NCBI RefSeq assembly: GCF_024793895.1 | Contig: NZ_JANUSB010000017.1 | Coordinates: forward strand, 1 to 64,000 | DNA from: Serratia sp. AKBS12 | Lineage (GTDB): Bacteria; Pseudomonadota; Gammaproteobacteria; Enterobacterales; Enterobacteriaceae | Reading direction: 5' to 3' | Length of the DNA: 64,000 bases | In this document: one piece after another, positions 18,411 to 27,982 of the stretch | How positions within the stretch are numbered: position 1 is the first letter of the stretch | Layout: the number at the start of each line of letters is the position of its first letter | Program-made: the position numbers and the translations under genes | Notes under the pieces: generated by a model | Told to the model about the DNA's origin: nothing | Databases searched by the model: none | The model's input: only the letters and a program-made list of their open reading frames with translations

Positions 18411-19874
18411 ATGAATTCATTAAGTTCGAACACGGTCACCACCATTGCCAATGATGATGCATCGACAATGCCGGACATGACCGGCAAAAAAATCATGATG
18501 GGTTTTTGGCACAACTGGCCGGCCGGCGCCAGCGACGGTTACCAACAGGGTCGGTTCGCCAATATGAACCTGACGGACATCCCGGCAGCCTACAACGTGG
18601 TGGCGGTAGCCTTTATGAAAGGTGAAGGCATCCCGACCTTCAAGCCCTACAATCTGAGTGACGCCGAGTTCCGCCGTCAGGTCGGCGTGCTGAACGCCCA
18701 GGGTCGTGCGGTGCTGATCTCGCTCGGTGGCGCCGATGCCCATATCGCATTAAAAACCGGCGACGAAGAAAAACTGAAAGACGAAATTATCCGCCTGGTG
18801 GAAACTTACGGTTTTGACGGCTTGGATATCGATCTGGAACAGGCAGCCATTGGTGCCGCCAATAATAAAACGGTATTGCCCGCCGCGCTGAAAAGCGTAA
18901 AACAGCATTATGCCGCACAAGGCAAAAACTTTATTATCAGCATGGCGCCGGAATTCCCTTATTTGCGCACTACGGGCAGTTATCTGGATTATATTTCCGC
19001 TCTTGAAGGCGTTTATGATTTTATTGCGCCACAATATTACAATCAGGGCGGTGACGGCATTTGGGTGGATGAAGCCAACGGTGGTGCCGGCGCATGGATC
19101 ACGCAAAACAACGACGCCATGAAAGAAGATTTCCTGTACTACCTGACCGAAAGCCTGGTCAGCGGCACCCGCGGCTATACCCGCATTCCCGCAGCAAAAT
19201 TCGCCATTGGCCTGCCGAGCAACGTGGATGCGGCGGCAACCGGTTATGTCGTCGATCCGCAAGCGGTGTACAACGCGTTCAAGCGGCTGGACGCCAAGGG
19301 GTTGTCGATCAAGGGGCTGATGACCTGGTCGGTGAACTGGGATAACGGCAACAGCAAAAACGGCGTACCGTACAACTGGGAATTCAGCACGCGTTATACC
19401 GCGCTGATCGAGGGTGGCGTCATGCCACCGGTAGAAAATCCGGATGCGCCCAAGGCGTTGAGCGTTAGCGAACTCACCGCTACCTCGTTGACGCTCGGCT
19501 GGGCACCTGCCAGCGGTCCAAATCCGATCGCCAGTTACCGCGTATTACGCAATGGCAGCGTCATTGCGCAACCTGACACACCGTTGTTACACGACAGTGG
19601 CCTGACGCCAAACAGTCGTTACAGCTACACCGTTATCGCGATCGACAGCAAAAACAACGCCTCTGCGCCAAGCGCTGCGTTGGTGGTCACCACCGTCGAG
19701 GATGGCAGCACGCCGCCGGATCCGGCCATCAGTGAGTGGAAGATTAACCACGCATATCGAGAGGGCGATCGGGTGAGCTATCAGGGCAAGCAATATACCT
19801 GCCGTCAGGCGCATACCTCTAACATCGGTTGGACGCCGGATACCACCCTCTCGTTATGGCTGCCGCAGCCGTAA
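18411..19874 (+). CDS. chiC: Chitinase ChiC (GH18 + FnIII + chitin-binding domain)
   Basis: Non-processive endo-chitinase making random cuts in chitin. The 487 residues comprise a GH18 barrel (about 26-345) with the catalytic DGLDIDLE motif (acid Glu143), a fibronectin type III module (about 358-440), and a C-terminal CBM5/12-type module (about 450-487) with the WTPDTTLSLW signature. There is no signal peptide, as in S. marcescens ChiC, which leaves the cell by a dedicated holin/endolysin-type route. The ATG at 18411 follows GAGGTCATA. It lies between nagD and asnB, where E. coli has no chitinase. No clear NagC or CRP box was seen in the 204 bp upstream. Confidence 0.95.
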   Translation: MNSLSSNTVTTIANDDASTMPDMTGKKIMMGFWHNWPAGASDGYQQGRFANMNLTDIPAAYNVVAVAFMKGEGIPTFKPYNLSDAEFRRQVGVLNAQGRAVLISLGGADAHIALKTGDEEKLKDEIIRLVETYGFDGLDIDLEQAAIGAANNKTVLPAALKSVKQHYAAQGKNFIISMAPEFPYLRTTGSYLDYISALEGVYDFIAPQYYNQGGDGIWVDEANGGAGAWITQNNDAMKEDFLYYLTESLVSGTRGYTRIPAAKFAIGLPSNVDAAATGYVVDPQAVYNAFKRLDAKGLSIKGLMTWSVNWDNGNSKNGVPYNWEFSTRYTALIEGGVMPPVENPDAPKALSVSELTATSLTLGWAPASGPNPIASYRVLRNGSVIAQPDTPLLHDSGLTPNSRYSYTVIAIDSKNNASAPSAALVVTTVEDGSTPPDPAISEWKINHAYREGDRVSYQGKQYTCRQAHTSNIGWTPDTTLSLWLPQP

Positions 19875-19905
19875 CTGACACCTGTGGCAAAAATGTAATA
19901 CAGAC

Positions 19906-19948
19906 GGGCCTTGCCGTTTATAAAACAGACGAAAAGGCCCAATTTTTG
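19906..19948 (+). terminator. Probable terminator of chiC
   Basis: GGGCCTT and AAGGCCC form a perfect stem around a 21-nt loop, followed by AATTTTTG, about 30 bp after the chiC stop. The rest of the 303-bp gap before asnB shows nothing I recognise. Confidence 0.5.
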
Positions 19949-20177
19949 AATATTCAATAAATCGATAGCGATAAAATTGAACATTCGCTAATTTTTCACC
20001 CTCGCCAAACAACTATTTTTCAGCGTGGCGTTAAAACGCTTGCATCTGCCTGCGCTTTTGACGCATTTTCATAATCAACAGCGCAGCAAAGCCGCGTCGG
20101 CGTTGCCCCGCCGGCCACGCTGCCCATAACAGCAAAACAACATCACAGTCTGATAAAAGTCGTTTAGGAGAGTTTGT

Positions 20178-21842
20178 ATGTGTTCTATTTTTGGTGTGCT
20201 CGACCTGAAGTCCGATCCGACAGAACTGCGCAAGAAAGCGCTGGAGATGTCGCGTCTGATGCGCCATCGCGGGCCGGACTGGTCTGGCGTTTATGCCAGC
20301 GATAAAGCCATTCTGGCCCATGAGCGTTTGTCGATCGTCGACGTCAACAACGGCGCCCAGCCGCTGTACAACGCCGCACACACCCACGTTCTGGCGGTCA
20401 ACGGTGAGATCTACAACCACCAGGCGCTGCGCCAAAACCTGAGCGACCGCTACCAATTCCAGACCGGCTCCGACTGTGAGGTGATCCTGGCGCTGTATCA
20501 GGAGAAAGGCGCAGACTTCCTCGACGATCTGCAAGGCATGTTCGCCTTTGCGCTGTATGACGCAGAAAAGGATACCTACCTGATCGGCCGCGACCACTTG
20601 GGCATTATCCCGCTGTATATGGGTCACGACGAGCATGGCAACCTGTTCGTCGCCTCGGAAATGAAAGCGCTGGTGCCGGTGTGCCGCACCATTAAAGAAT
20701 TCCCGGCCGGTAGCTATCTGTCGAGCCAGGACGGCGAGATCCGCAGCTATTATCAGCGCGACTGGTTCGATTACAGCAACGTGCAGGATAACGTCACCGA
20801 CGCCAATGCTCTGCGCAACGCGCTGGAAGACGCAGTAAAAAGCCACCTGATGTCCGACGTGCCTTATGGTGTACTGCTGTCCGGCGGGTTGGATTCCTCG
20901 GTGATTTCCGCCATTACCAAGAAATACGCCGCGCGCCGCGTTGAAGACGACGAGCGCAGCGAAGCCTGGTGGCCGCAGCTGCACTCCTTCGCCGTCGGCC
21001 TGCAAGGTTCACCGGATCTGCGTGCCGCGCAGGAAGTGGCCAATCATCTGGGCACCGTGCACCATGAGATCCATTTCACCGTGCAGGAAGGCCTGGATGC
21101 AATTCGTGATGTGATTTACCACATCGAAACCTATGACGTCACCACCATTCGCGCCTCTACGCCAATGTATCTGATGTCGCGCAAAATCAAGGCGATGGGC
21201 ATCAAGATGGTGCTGTCGGGCGAAGGTGCCGATGAAGTGTTCGGCGGCTATCTGTACTTCCACAAAGCGCCAAACGCCAAAGAGTTCCACGAAGAAACCG
21301 TGCGTAAACTGCTGGCGCTGCATATGTACGACTGCGCGCGAGCCAACAAGGCGATGTCGGCCTGGGGCGTTGAAGCCCGCGTACCGTTCCTGGATAAAAA
21401 CTTCCTCGACGTCGCGATGCGTATCAACCCGCAAGACAAAATGTGCGGTAACGGCAAAATGGAGAAACACATCATTCGTGAATGTTTCGAATCTTATCTG
21501 CCGGCCAGCGTGGCCTGGCGCCAGAAAGAGCAGTTCTCCGATGGCGTGGGTTACAGCTGGATAGATACCTTGAAAGAAGTGGCTGCACAGCAGGTTAGCG
21601 ATCAGCAGCTCGAGACCGCCAGTTTCCGCTTCCCGTACAATACGCCGACCTCAAAAGAAGGCTACCTGTATCGCGAAATCTTCGAACAGCTATTCCCGCT
21701 GCCAAGCGCGGCCGAATGCGTACCGGGCGGCCCTTCCGTCGCCTGCTCGTCGGCCAAGGCCATCGAATGGGACGAATCATTCAAGAAAATGGATGATCCT
21801 TCCGGCCGTGCCGTCGGCGTGCATCAATCCGCGTATCAATAA
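20178..21842 (+). CDS. asnB: Asparagine synthetase B (glutamine-hydrolysing)
   Basis: Makes asparagine from aspartate, ATP and glutamine. The 554 residues equal the E. coli length. After removal of Met1, Cys2 is the N-terminal nucleophile of the glutaminase domain (about 2-200; RHRGPD and NGEIYNH motifs). The synthetase domain has the ATP PP-loop LLSGGLDSSV (about 233-242) and GEGADEVFGGY. The ATG at 20178 follows TAGGAG. It is monocistronic, with a strong terminator before the tRNA operon. Confidence 0.96.
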   Translation: MCSIFGVLDLKSDPTELRKKALEMSRLMRHRGPDWSGVYASDKAILAHERLSIVDVNNGAQPLYNAAHTHVLAVNGEIYNHQALRQNLSDRYQFQTGSDCEVILALYQEKGADFLDDLQGMFAFALYDAEKDTYLIGRDHLGIIPLYMGHDEHGNLFVASEMKALVPVCRTIKEFPAGSYLSSQDGEIRSYYQRDWFDYSNVQDNVTDANALRNALEDAVKSHLMSDVPYGVLLSGGLDSSVISAITKKYAARRVEDDERSEAWWPQLHSFAVGLQGSPDLRAAQEVANHLGTVHHEIHFTVQEGLDAIRDVIYHIETYDVTTIRASTPMYLMSRKIKAMGIKMVLSGEGADEVFGGYLYFHKAPNAKEFHEETVRKLLALHMYDCARANKAMSAWGVEARVPFLDKNFLDVAMRINPQDKMCGNGKMEKHIIRECFESYLPASVAWRQKEQFSDGVGYSWIDTLKEVAAQQVSDQQLETASFRFPYNTPTSKEGYLYREIFEQLFPLPSAAECVPGGPSVACSSAKAIEWDESFKKMDDPSGRAVGVHQSAYQ

Positions 21843-21861
21843 ACGCTGCTTTTTGCTGATT

Positions 21862-21886
21862 GGCGAGCCTCCGGGCTCGCCTTTTT
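21862..21886 (+). terminator. Rho-independent terminator of asnB
   Basis: GGCGAGCC-TCCG-GGCTCGCC followed by TTTTT, 19 bp after the stop codon. Confidence 0.85.
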
Positions 21887-21991
21887 GTTGATGTTTTCAA
21901 CCATTAATTGCATGAACTGTCGATTTTATAGCCAACCTGTTCACAACCCAGACAAACGGCACATTGCTGGGGTTTTTCGGCAAAAAACTTG

Positions 21992-22020
21992 TTGACGCAA
22001 AACGGCCATATACGCATAAT
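21992..22020 (+). promoter_or_regulatory. Sigma-70 promoter of the tRNA operon
   Basis: TTGACG, a 17-bp spacer and CATAAT, followed by the GC-rich discriminator GCGCCCCGC typical of stringently controlled stable-RNA promoters. It lies 40 bp before the first tRNA. Confidence 0.8.
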
Positions 22021-22059
22021 GCGCCCCGCAACGCAGATGAAGGCAGCGCGCAAAAAGAT

Positions 22060-22136
22060 GGCTACGTAGCTCAGTTGGTTAGAGCACATCACTCATAATG
22101 ATGGGGTCACAGGTTCGAATCCCGTCGTAGCCACCA
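22060..22136 (+). tRNA. metT: tRNA-Met (CAU), first copy
   Basis: A 77-nt cloverleaf with encoded CCA and anticodon CAT at 22094-22096. The acceptor stem GGCTACG pairs with CGTAGCC. It is the elongator type by the stem and by its position in the metT-leuW-gln array known from E. coli. It opens the six-tRNA operon. Confidence 0.95.
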
Positions 22137-22146
22137 TCTTTTTTTT

Positions 22147-22231
22147 GCGGGAGTGGCGAAATTGGTAGACGCACCAGATTTAGGTTCTGGCGCCGCAAGG
22201 TGTGCGAGTTCAAGTCTCGCCTCCCGCACCA
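22147..22231 (+). tRNA. leuW: tRNA-Leu (UAG)
   Basis: An 85-nt class II tRNA with a long variable arm (GGCGCCGCAAGGTGT region), encoded CCA and anticodon TAG at 22181-22183. It is second in the operon, as leuW is in E. coli. Confidence 0.95.
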
Positions 22232-22259
22232 CTCTCTTCATCTGAGTTAACTCTGCTGA

Positions 22260-22334
22260 TGGGGTATCGCCAAGCGGTAAGGCACCGGTTTTTGATACCG
22301 GCATTCCCTGGTTCGAATCCAGGTACCCCAGCCA
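22260..22334 (+). tRNA. glnU: tRNA-Gln (UUG), first copy
   Basis: A 75-nt tRNA starting TGGGGTAT with encoded CCA and anticodon TTG at 22292-22294. It is identical in sequence to the next copy at 22379. Confidence 0.95.
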
Positions 22335-22378
22335 TTTTCCTTCGGGAAGGGGTCAAGGCAGAAGATTTGTTAAGTTGT

Positions 22379-22453
22379 TGGGGTATCGCCAAGCGGTAAG
22401 GCACCGGTTTTTGATACCGGCATTCCCTGGTTCGAATCCAGGTACCCCAGCCA
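22379..22453 (+). tRNA. glnW: tRNA-Gln (UUG), second copy
   Basis: A 75-nt exact duplicate of the tRNA-Gln at 22260-22334, separated by a 44-bp spacer. It corresponds by position to glnW of E. coli. Confidence 0.95.
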
Positions 22454-22492
22454 TACAAACAACTTGCAAATCAACGCAGTAAAAATTAGCAT

Positions 22493-22569
22493 GGCTACGT
22501 AGCTCAGCTGGTTAGAGCACATCACTCATAATGATGGGGTCACAGGTTCAAATCCCGTCGTAGCCACCA
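22493..22569 (+). tRNA. metU: tRNA-Met (CAU), second copy
   Basis: A 77-nt copy of the first tRNA-Met with two substitutions: T to C in the D arm (AGCTGG) and G to A in the T loop (TTCAAATC). Encoded CCA is present. Confidence 0.95.
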
Positions 22570-22587
22570 TTTTTACTGTCACACTAT

Positions 22588-22662
22588 TGGGGTGTCGCCA
22601 AGCGGTAAGGCTCTGGTTTCTGATACCAGCATACCCAGGTTCGAATCCTGGCACCCCAGCCA
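22588..22662 (+). tRNA. glnV: tRNA-Gln (CUG)
   Basis: A 75-nt tRNA with anticodon CTG at 22620-22622 and encoded CCA. E. coli has two such genes (glnV, glnX) at the end of this operon; only one is present here. Confidence 0.95.
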
Positions 22663-22672
22663 TATTTAGAAC

Positions 22673-22700
22673 AGCCCACTTCGGTGGGCTTTTCGCTTTT
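22673..22700 (+). terminator. Terminator of the tRNA operon
   Basis: AGCCCAC-TTCG-GTGGGCT with a stable UUCG-type loop, followed by TTTTCGCTTTT, 10 bp after the last tRNA. Confidence 0.85.
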
Positions 22701-22757
22701 CTGCGCACGCAAAAATAACAGGCCGGTTTATAACCGACCCGTGTCTGCGCTGCCGTG

Positions 22758-23939
22758 CTACAGTCCCAGGGCGTATTTCAGCGCCTTCTGCTTCAATACG
22801 CCGGCGCGTTCGGCAGCCATCAGCGCCAGATTGCGCGCCACGCTGAGCGGGGCCAGATTATTGCTGAACGCGGTATAAAACAGATCCATGCCGCTTTGCA
22901 TCAGCAGGTTATCGGTACGCCGCTGGCGCTGATAGCGTAACAACACGGGCTCGCTGGCCCAGTCTTCACCCCGCTCACGCGCCGTGCTCAACACCGCCAG
23001 CAACGCATCCACATCACGGTAGCCGAGGTTGACGCCCTGCCCCGCCAACGGGTTGATGGTATGCGCCGCATCGCCGATCAGCGCCAGTCCCGGCAGAACA
23101 TAACGCTGCGCATGTCGACGCACCAGCGGGAAGGCGCCGGCGGCATGCGCGCTGACCGCGCCAAGCCGCGCCGGGAAGGCATCGGCAATCTCACGTTGCA
23201 GCTCGGTCATCGGCATCGCCTGTAACTGGCGGATCCGCTGCGGGCTGTCGTACCATACCAACGAGGCCCAGTCATCGTACAACGGTAAAAAGGCGCGTGG
23301 TCCGGACGGGAAAAACCGTTGCCAGGTAACGTCCTGCTGCGCTGCGCCGGTCTGTACGGTAATCAGCATACAGGACTGGCGATATTGCCAACCGCTGGTG
23401 CCAATTGCCGCCCGTTGGCGCACCTGCGAATGCGCACCGTCGGCACCGATCACCAGCCGCGTCGCCAGCACTTCGCCGCTGTCCAGCGTCACCAGCCAGC
23501 CTTCGGCGTCGCGTTGCAGATGCTGCAGTCTGGCCGGACAATGCAGCGTCAGGTTTTTACAGTGCGACAGCCGTTGCCACAGCGCCAACTGCAGAATACG
23601 GTTTTCCACCATAAAACCCAGCTCCGGCAGGCCAAGCGCCGCTGCGTCGAACGCCACCCGCGCAGACTGCCACTCCCAGGTTTCCAACCGGCGATACGCT
23701 GCCAGACGCATCTGCTCAACCGCCGGCCAGGCGCCAAGCTGTTTCAATAAGCCGACCGAGGTGCAACCGATCGCGGAAATACGCAAATCCGGCGGGCTGT
23801 GCGGCTCGAACGCCTCCGGCGGCTGGTGCTCCAGCAACGCCACGTCAAAACCCGCCTGTGCCAGCCCCAGCGCCGCTGCTGCGCCGACCATTCCGCCGCC
23901 CACGACAACGACGTCAACCCGTGTTTGAGATGTCTTCAT
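22758..23939 (-). CDS. ubiF: 3-demethoxyubiquinol 3-hydroxylase UbiF
   Basis: FAD-dependent aromatic hydroxylase of aerobic ubiquinone synthesis. The 393 residues start with the dinucleotide-binding fingerprint VVVGGGMVGAAAALGLAQAG (about 11-30). GADGAHSQVR is the middle FAD/NADH motif, and GDAAHTINPLAGQGVNLG is the C-terminal FAD ribityl motif. Assignment to UbiF rather than UbiH or UbiI rests mainly on position opposite miaB, as in E. coli. It is convergent with the tRNA operon and divergent from miaB across 200 bp. Confidence 0.92.
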   Translation of the reverse strand: MKTSQTRVDVVVVGGGMVGAAAALGLAQAGFDVALLEHQPPEAFEPHSPPDLRISAIGCTSVGLLKQLGAWPAVEQMRLAAYRRLETWEWQSARVAFDAAALGLPELGFMVENRILQLALWQRLSHCKNLTLHCPARLQHLQRDAEGWLVTLDSGEVLATRLVIGADGAHSQVRQRAAIGTSGWQYRQSCMLITVQTGAAQQDVTWQRFFPSGPRAFLPLYDDWASLVWYDSPQRIRQLQAMPMTELQREIADAFPARLGAVSAHAAGAFPLVRRHAQRYVLPGLALIGDAAHTINPLAGQGVNLGYRDVDALLAVLSTARERGEDWASEPVLLRYQRQRRTDNLLMQSGMDLFYTAFSNNLAPLSVARNLALMAAERAGVLKQKALKYALGL

Positions 23940-24139
23940 GTTTGACTATGCTTGTTGGTTGATTGCCGCCGTTCAACCGCTAACGGCGTTTTGTGTCAGT
24001 GTACCGGATTTTTTCTCCGGCTTCAGGTCACAGGGCGTTTTCCTCATGCTGGTCACAACCGCATCAAGTGTTTACAATAAGCGCCCTGCAATGTCACTAA
24101 TGCACCTTTTTTCGCTCCGCACTGATTAATGGCTATTCA

Positions 24140-25576
24140 ATGACCAAGAAACTACATATCAAAACCTGGGGTTGCCAGATGAACGAATACGATTCATCAA
24201 AAATGGCCGACTTACTGGGAAGCACACACGGTTACCAATGGACCGACAACGCCGAAGAGGCGGATGTGTTGCTACTGAATACCTGCTCGATCCGTGAAAA
24301 AGCGCAGGAAAAAGTTTTCGCTATGTTGGGCCGCTGGAAGCTGCTGAAGGAAACAAATCCGAACCTGATTATCGGCGTCGGCGGCTGCGTCGCCTCGCAG
24401 GAAGGTGAACACATTCGCCAGCGCGCACCGTGCGTCGACGTCATTTTCGGGCCACAAACCCTGCACCGCCTACCGGAAATGATCAACCACGTGCAGGGCA
24501 CCCGCAGCCCGATCGTTGACATCAGCTTCCCGGAAATCGAAAAATTCGATCGTCTGCCGGAACCCCGCGCCGAAGGACCGACCGCCTATGTGTCGATCAT
24601 GGAAGGCTGCAACAAGTATTGTACCTTCTGCGTGGTGCCATACACCCGAGGTGAAGAAGTCAGCCGGCCGAGCGACGACGTGCTGTTCGAAATAGCCCAG
24701 TTGGCCGCGCAGGGCGTACGTGAAGTCAACCTGCTCGGCCAGAACGTCAATGCCTATCGCGGCGCCACCTACGATGGCGGCGTCTGTTCGTTTGCCGAAC
24801 TGCTGCGCCTGGTGGCGGCGATTGATGGTATCGACCGTATTCGCTTCACCACCAGCCACCCAATTGAATTCACCGATGACATCATCGCCGTGTATGAAGA
24901 TACGCCGGAACTGGTCAGTTTCCTGCATTTGCCGGTACAGAGCGGTTCCGACCGCATTCTGACCATGATGAAACGCGCCCACACCGCGCTGGAATACAAG
25001 GCCATCATCCGCAAACTGCGCAAGGCGCGGCCGAATATCCAGATCAGCTCCGACTTTATCATTGGTTTCCCGGGAGAGTCCCAGGCCGACTTCGAACAGA
25101 CCATGAACCTGATTGCCGAGGTCAATTTCGATACCAGCTTCAGCTTCATCTATTCTTCGCGCCCCGGAACGCCGGCGGCAGACATGGTCGATGACGTCAG
25201 CGAAGACGAGAAAAAGCAGCGGCTGTATATTTTGCAGGAACGCATTCTACAACAGGCACAGCGCTTCAGCCGTCAGATGCTCGGTACGGTACAACGCATT
25301 CTGGTCGAAGGTACCTCACGCAAGAGCGTGATGGAGCTGGCCGGGCGCACCGAGTGCAATCGGGTGGTAAACTTCGAAGGCACGCCGGACTTGATCGGCC
25401 AGTTTGTCGATGTGGAAATTACCGAGGTGCTGACCAACTCACTGCGTGGCGTGGTGGTGCGTACCGAACAGCAGATGGATCTGCGCGTGCATGAATCCCC
25501 ACAGTCGGTGATTGCCCGTACCCGCAAGGAAGATGCCCTGGGTGTCGGCAGCTACCAGCCTTCCCTCCATCGCTGA
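24140..25576 (+). CDS. miaB: tRNA-2-methylthio-N6-dimethylallyladenosine synthase MiaB
   Basis: Radical-SAM methylthiotransferase modifying i6A37 of tRNAs that read codons starting with U. The 478 residues hold an N-terminal MTTase domain with Cys12, Cys49 and Cys83 ligating the auxiliary [4Fe-4S] cluster, the radical-SAM motif CNKYCTFC (Cys157, Cys161, Cys164), and a C-terminal TRAM RNA-binding domain (about 380-445). The start [19 protein letters not shown] is conserved. It is followed by yjdM, not directly by ybeZ as in E. coli. Confidence 0.96.
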   Translation: MTKKLHIKTWGCQMNEYDSSKMADLLGSTHGYQWTDNAEEADVLLLNTCSIREKAQEKVFAMLGRWKLLKETNPNLIIGVGGCVASQEGEHIRQRAPCVDVIFGPQTLHRLPEMINHVQGTRSPIVDISFPEIEKFDRLPEPRAEGPTAYVSIMEGCNKYCTFCVVPYTRGEEVSRPSDDVLFEIAQLAAQGVREVNLLGQNVNAYRGATYDGGVCSFAELLRLVAAIDGIDRIRFTTSHPIEFTDDIIAVYEDTPELVSFLHLPVQSGSDRILTMMKRAHTALEYKAIIRKLRKARPNIQISSDFIIGFPGESQADFEQTMNLIAEVNFDTSFSFIYSSRPGTPAADMVDDVSEDEKKQRLYILQERILQQAQRFSRQMLGTVQRILVEGTSRKSVMELAGRTECNRVVNFEGTPDLIGQFVDVEITEVLTNSLRGVVVRTEQQMDLRVHESPQSVIARTRKEDALGVGSYQPSLHR

Positions 25577-25689
25577 AACCTCGAGGTAACGCCAGGCGTT
25601 CTGGCGCTCCTCGGGCGTTACTCTCCTTTTTCGCCGCCGGGCGTCCGCGTCCGGCGATGTTTTATTTTTTATCAAGAGGCTACAGCATC

Positions 25690-26025
25690 ATGCAACTCCC
25701 ACACTGCCCGAAGTGCAACTCCGAATACACCTACCAGGACGGCGACATGTACGTTTGCCCGGAGTGCGCCAACGAATGGAACGACAGCAGCGCCGCGCAG
25801 GACGATGAGACGCTGACGGTAAAAGACGCCAACGGCAACCTGCTGGCGGACGGCGACTCGGTCACCGTGGTCAAGGATCTCAAGGTCAAGGGCAGCTCAT
25901 CGATGCTGAAGATCGGCACCAAGGTGAAGAACATTCGTCTGGTAGAAGGCGACCACAATATCGACTGTAAAATCGACGGTTTCGGCCCGATGAAGCTGAA
26001 ATCGGAATTTGTGAAGAAAAACTGA
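25690..26025 (+). CDS. yjdM: PhnA/YjdM family zinc-ribbon protein
   Basis: Small cytoplasmic protein once called PhnA; not required for phosphonate use in E. coli, true function unknown. The 111 residues contain an N-terminal zinc ribbon (Cys6, Cys9, Cys23, Cys26 in HCPKC and VCPEC). A C-terminal SH3-like PhnA domain (about 40-111) has the conserved KDLKVKGSS and [17 protein letters not shown]-type stretches. The ATG at 25690 follows AGAGGC. Its position between miaB and ybeZ is unlike E. coli, where it lies elsewhere. It has its own downstream terminator. Confidence 0.9.
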   Translation: MQLPHCPKCNSEYTYQDGDMYVCPECANEWNDSSAAQDDETLTVKDANGNLLADGDSVTVVKDLKVKGSSSMLKIGTKVKNIRLVEGDHNIDCKIDGFGPMKLKSEFVKKN

Positions 26026-26035
26026 GCCGCTGGCG

Positions 26036-26072
26036 GTTGGGCCGATCGTCCCGCGGCCCAACGCGCATTTTT
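26036..26072 (+). terminator. Rho-independent terminator of yjdM
   Basis: GTTGGGCC and GGCCCAAC form a perfect 8-bp stem, followed by GCGCATTTTT, 10 bp after the yjdM stop. Confidence 0.7.
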
Positions 26073-26288
26073 CAACCGTCAGGCCTTGAATTCCAGCGCC
26101 AGCGCACAGATAGATCAGGGGTAAACTTGCGCGTCGGCCGTGCACCATGAATAATTCACTTTATAGCCGTTATGCGGCGAGTTACTGGTGTGTTAGCCGC
26201 TCACGCCGCCCCGGGCCGATTAAGCAGGCCGTTGGGGCGTCAGCGCCGGTCACCGTGCTGCAACGCAAGTATTCTGCGCCGCATTGAC

Positions 26289-26307
26289 GCCCGGGGTTGC
26301 CCCGGGC
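26289..26307. repeat. GC-rich hairpin upstream of ybeZ
   Basis: GCCCGGGG-TTG-CCCCGGGC is a perfect 8-bp stem with a three-base loop, 65 bp before the chosen ybeZ start and without a U-run. The remaining yjdM-ybeZ gap (about 300 bp) shows no recognisable gene. Confidence 0.45.
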
Positions 26308-26371
26308 GCGCCCGTCGGTGACGTAAACCGTGAAACATCAACCAGGCCCTGTGCGAGCCTTGAGGAATCGT

Positions 26372-27427
26372 TTGAACGTCGCAACACAAGAAATTCTGTT
26401 AGAGCCCGCAGATAACAAGCGCTTGCTGAGCCTGTGCGGCCCGTTTGATGACAATATCAAACAGCTGGAACGTCGGTTGGGCATCGAAATCAACCGCCGT
26501 GACAACCGTTTCAAGCTGGTCGGCAAGAACCCCTGCGTGGTGGCTGCCGCCGATATCCTGCGCCATCTGTATGTCGATACCGCGCCCATCCGCGGCGTAG
26601 TCCCGGATATCGATCCGGAGCAGATCCATCTGGCAATCAAAGAGAGCCGGGTGCTGGAGCAGGTGGCCGACAGCGTGCCGGATTACGGTAAAGCGGTAAA
26701 CATCAAGACCAAGCGCGGCATGGTGAAACCGCGTACGCCTAATCAGGCGCAATATATCGCCAATATTCTCGATCACGACATTACCTTTGGCATCGGCCCG
26801 GCCGGTACCGGCAAGACCTATCTGGCGGTTGCCGCCGCGGTCGACGCGCTGGAACGCCAGGAAATCCGTCGTATCCTGCTGACCCGCCCAGCGGTGGAAG
26901 CCGGGGAAAAACTGGGCTTTCTGCCGGGCGATCTCAGCCAGAAGGTAGACCCTTACCTGCGTCCGCTATACGACGCGCTGTTTGAAATGCTCGGTTTTGA
27001 ACGGGTTGAAAAACTGATCGAACGCAACGTGATCGAAGTCGCGCCGCTGGCCTATATGCGCGGTCGTACGCTGAACGACGCCTTTATCATTCTTGATGAA
27101 AGCCAGAACACCACCATCGAACAGATGAAGATGTTCCTGACGCGCATCGGTTTTAACTCCAAGGCGGTGATCACCGGCGACGTGACGCAGATTGACCTGC
27201 CACGCAACCAGAAATCCGGCCTGCGTCATGCGGTAGAAGTGTTGTCGGAAGTGGAGGAAATCAGTTTCAACTTCTTCCATAGCGAAGACGTAGTACGCCA
27301 CCCGGTGGTCGCACGCGTGGTTATCGCCTATGAAGCCTGGGAAGCAGCCGAACAAAAGCGCAAGGATGCACTCGCCGAACAGCGCAAACGCGAGGCGCAG
27401 ATCGCCTCTGAGCAGGAGACACCATGA
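26372..27427 (+). CDS. ybeZ: PhoH-like ATPase YbeZ
   Basis: PhoH-family ATPase, encoded next to the rRNA-maturation endonuclease YbeY and thought to act with it. The Walker A motif GPAGTGKT and Walker B FIILDESQ are clear, and the family-typical [11 protein letters not shown] follows. I choose TTG at 26372 (giving 351 residues): it sits behind TTGAGGAAT at proper spacing and its product aligns with the E. coli N-terminus (346 residues). A GTG 14 codons upstream lacks a ribosome-binding site. Its end overlaps ybeY by 4 bp (ATGA), implying translational coupling. Confidence 0.93.
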   Translation: MNVATQEILLEPADNKRLLSLCGPFDDNIKQLERRLGIEINRRDNRFKLVGKNPCVVAAADILRHLYVDTAPIRGVVPDIDPEQIHLAIKESRVLEQVADSVPDYGKAVNIKTKRGMVKPRTPNQAQYIANILDHDITFGIGPAGTGKTYLAVAAAVDALERQEIRRILLTRPAVEAGEKLGFLPGDLSQKVDPYLRPLYDALFEMLGFERVEKLIERNVIEVAPLAYMRGRTLNDAFIILDESQNTTIEQMKMFLTRIGFNSKAVITGDVTQIDLPRNQKSGLRHAVEVLSEVEEISFNFFHSEDVVRHPVVARVVIAYEAWEAAEQKRKDALAEQRKREAQIASEQETP

Positions 27428-27897
27428 GCCAGGTGATTCTGGATTTGCAAATTGCCTGCGAACACGACAACGGCCTGCCTGACGAAGCCGCCTTCCAGCG
27501 TTGGCTGGAGGGCGTGCTGCCGCAGTTTCAGGCCGAGGCCGAAGTCACGATCCGCCTGGTTGACGAAGCGGAAAGCCATGAGCTGAACCTGACCTATCGC
27601 GGCAAAGACAAGCCGACCAACGTGCTGTCGTTTCCGTTCGAAGCCCCACCGGGCATCGAACTGCCGCTATTGGGCGATTTGATCATCTGTCGACAGGTAG
27701 TTGAACAGGAAGCGGTTGAACAAGGCAAATCGCTGGAAGCCCACTGGGCGCATATGGTTGTTCACGGCAGCCTACATCTGCTAGGGTATGACCACATCGA
27801 AGACGATGAAGCCGAAGAAATGGAGTCTTTGGAAACCGAAATTATGCAGGGCCTTGGCTACCAGGACCCGTACCTTGCGGAAAAAGACCCCGCCTAA
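27424..27897 (+). CDS. ybeY: Endoribonuclease YbeY
   Basis: Metal-dependent endonuclease for 16S rRNA 3'-end maturation and ribosome quality control. The 157-residue protein has the signature [11 protein letters not shown] with zinc ligands His114, His118 and His124, identical in number to E. coli YbeY. It overlaps ybeZ by 4 bp and is followed 85 bp later by corC. Confidence 0.96.
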   Translation: MSQVILDLQIACEHDNGLPDEAAFQRWLEGVLPQFQAEAEVTIRLVDEAESHELNLTYRGKDKPTNVLSFPFEAPPGIELPLLGDLIICRQVVEQEAVEQGKSLEAHWAHMVVHGSLHLLGYDHIEDDEAEEMESLETEIMQGLGYQDPYLAEKDPA

Positions 27898-27982
27898 ACG
27901 CGTTAGCTGAGTCCCCCACAGCCCGGCAACGGGCTGTCGCTAACTTCTTTACTCTGACATGAGTGATATTAACTAAAACGCC

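Noticed and set aside
22260-22453. Pair of exact 75-bp repeats that could suggest a repeat array
   Set aside because: They are two tRNA-Gln(UUG) genes; spacing and structure do not fit CRISPR.
26084-26110. CTTGAA-type sigma-32 promoter before ybeZ
   Set aside because: A CTTGAAT hexamer is present, but the matching CCCCAT-like -10 is poor at the required spacing, although the E. coli operon is heat-inducible.
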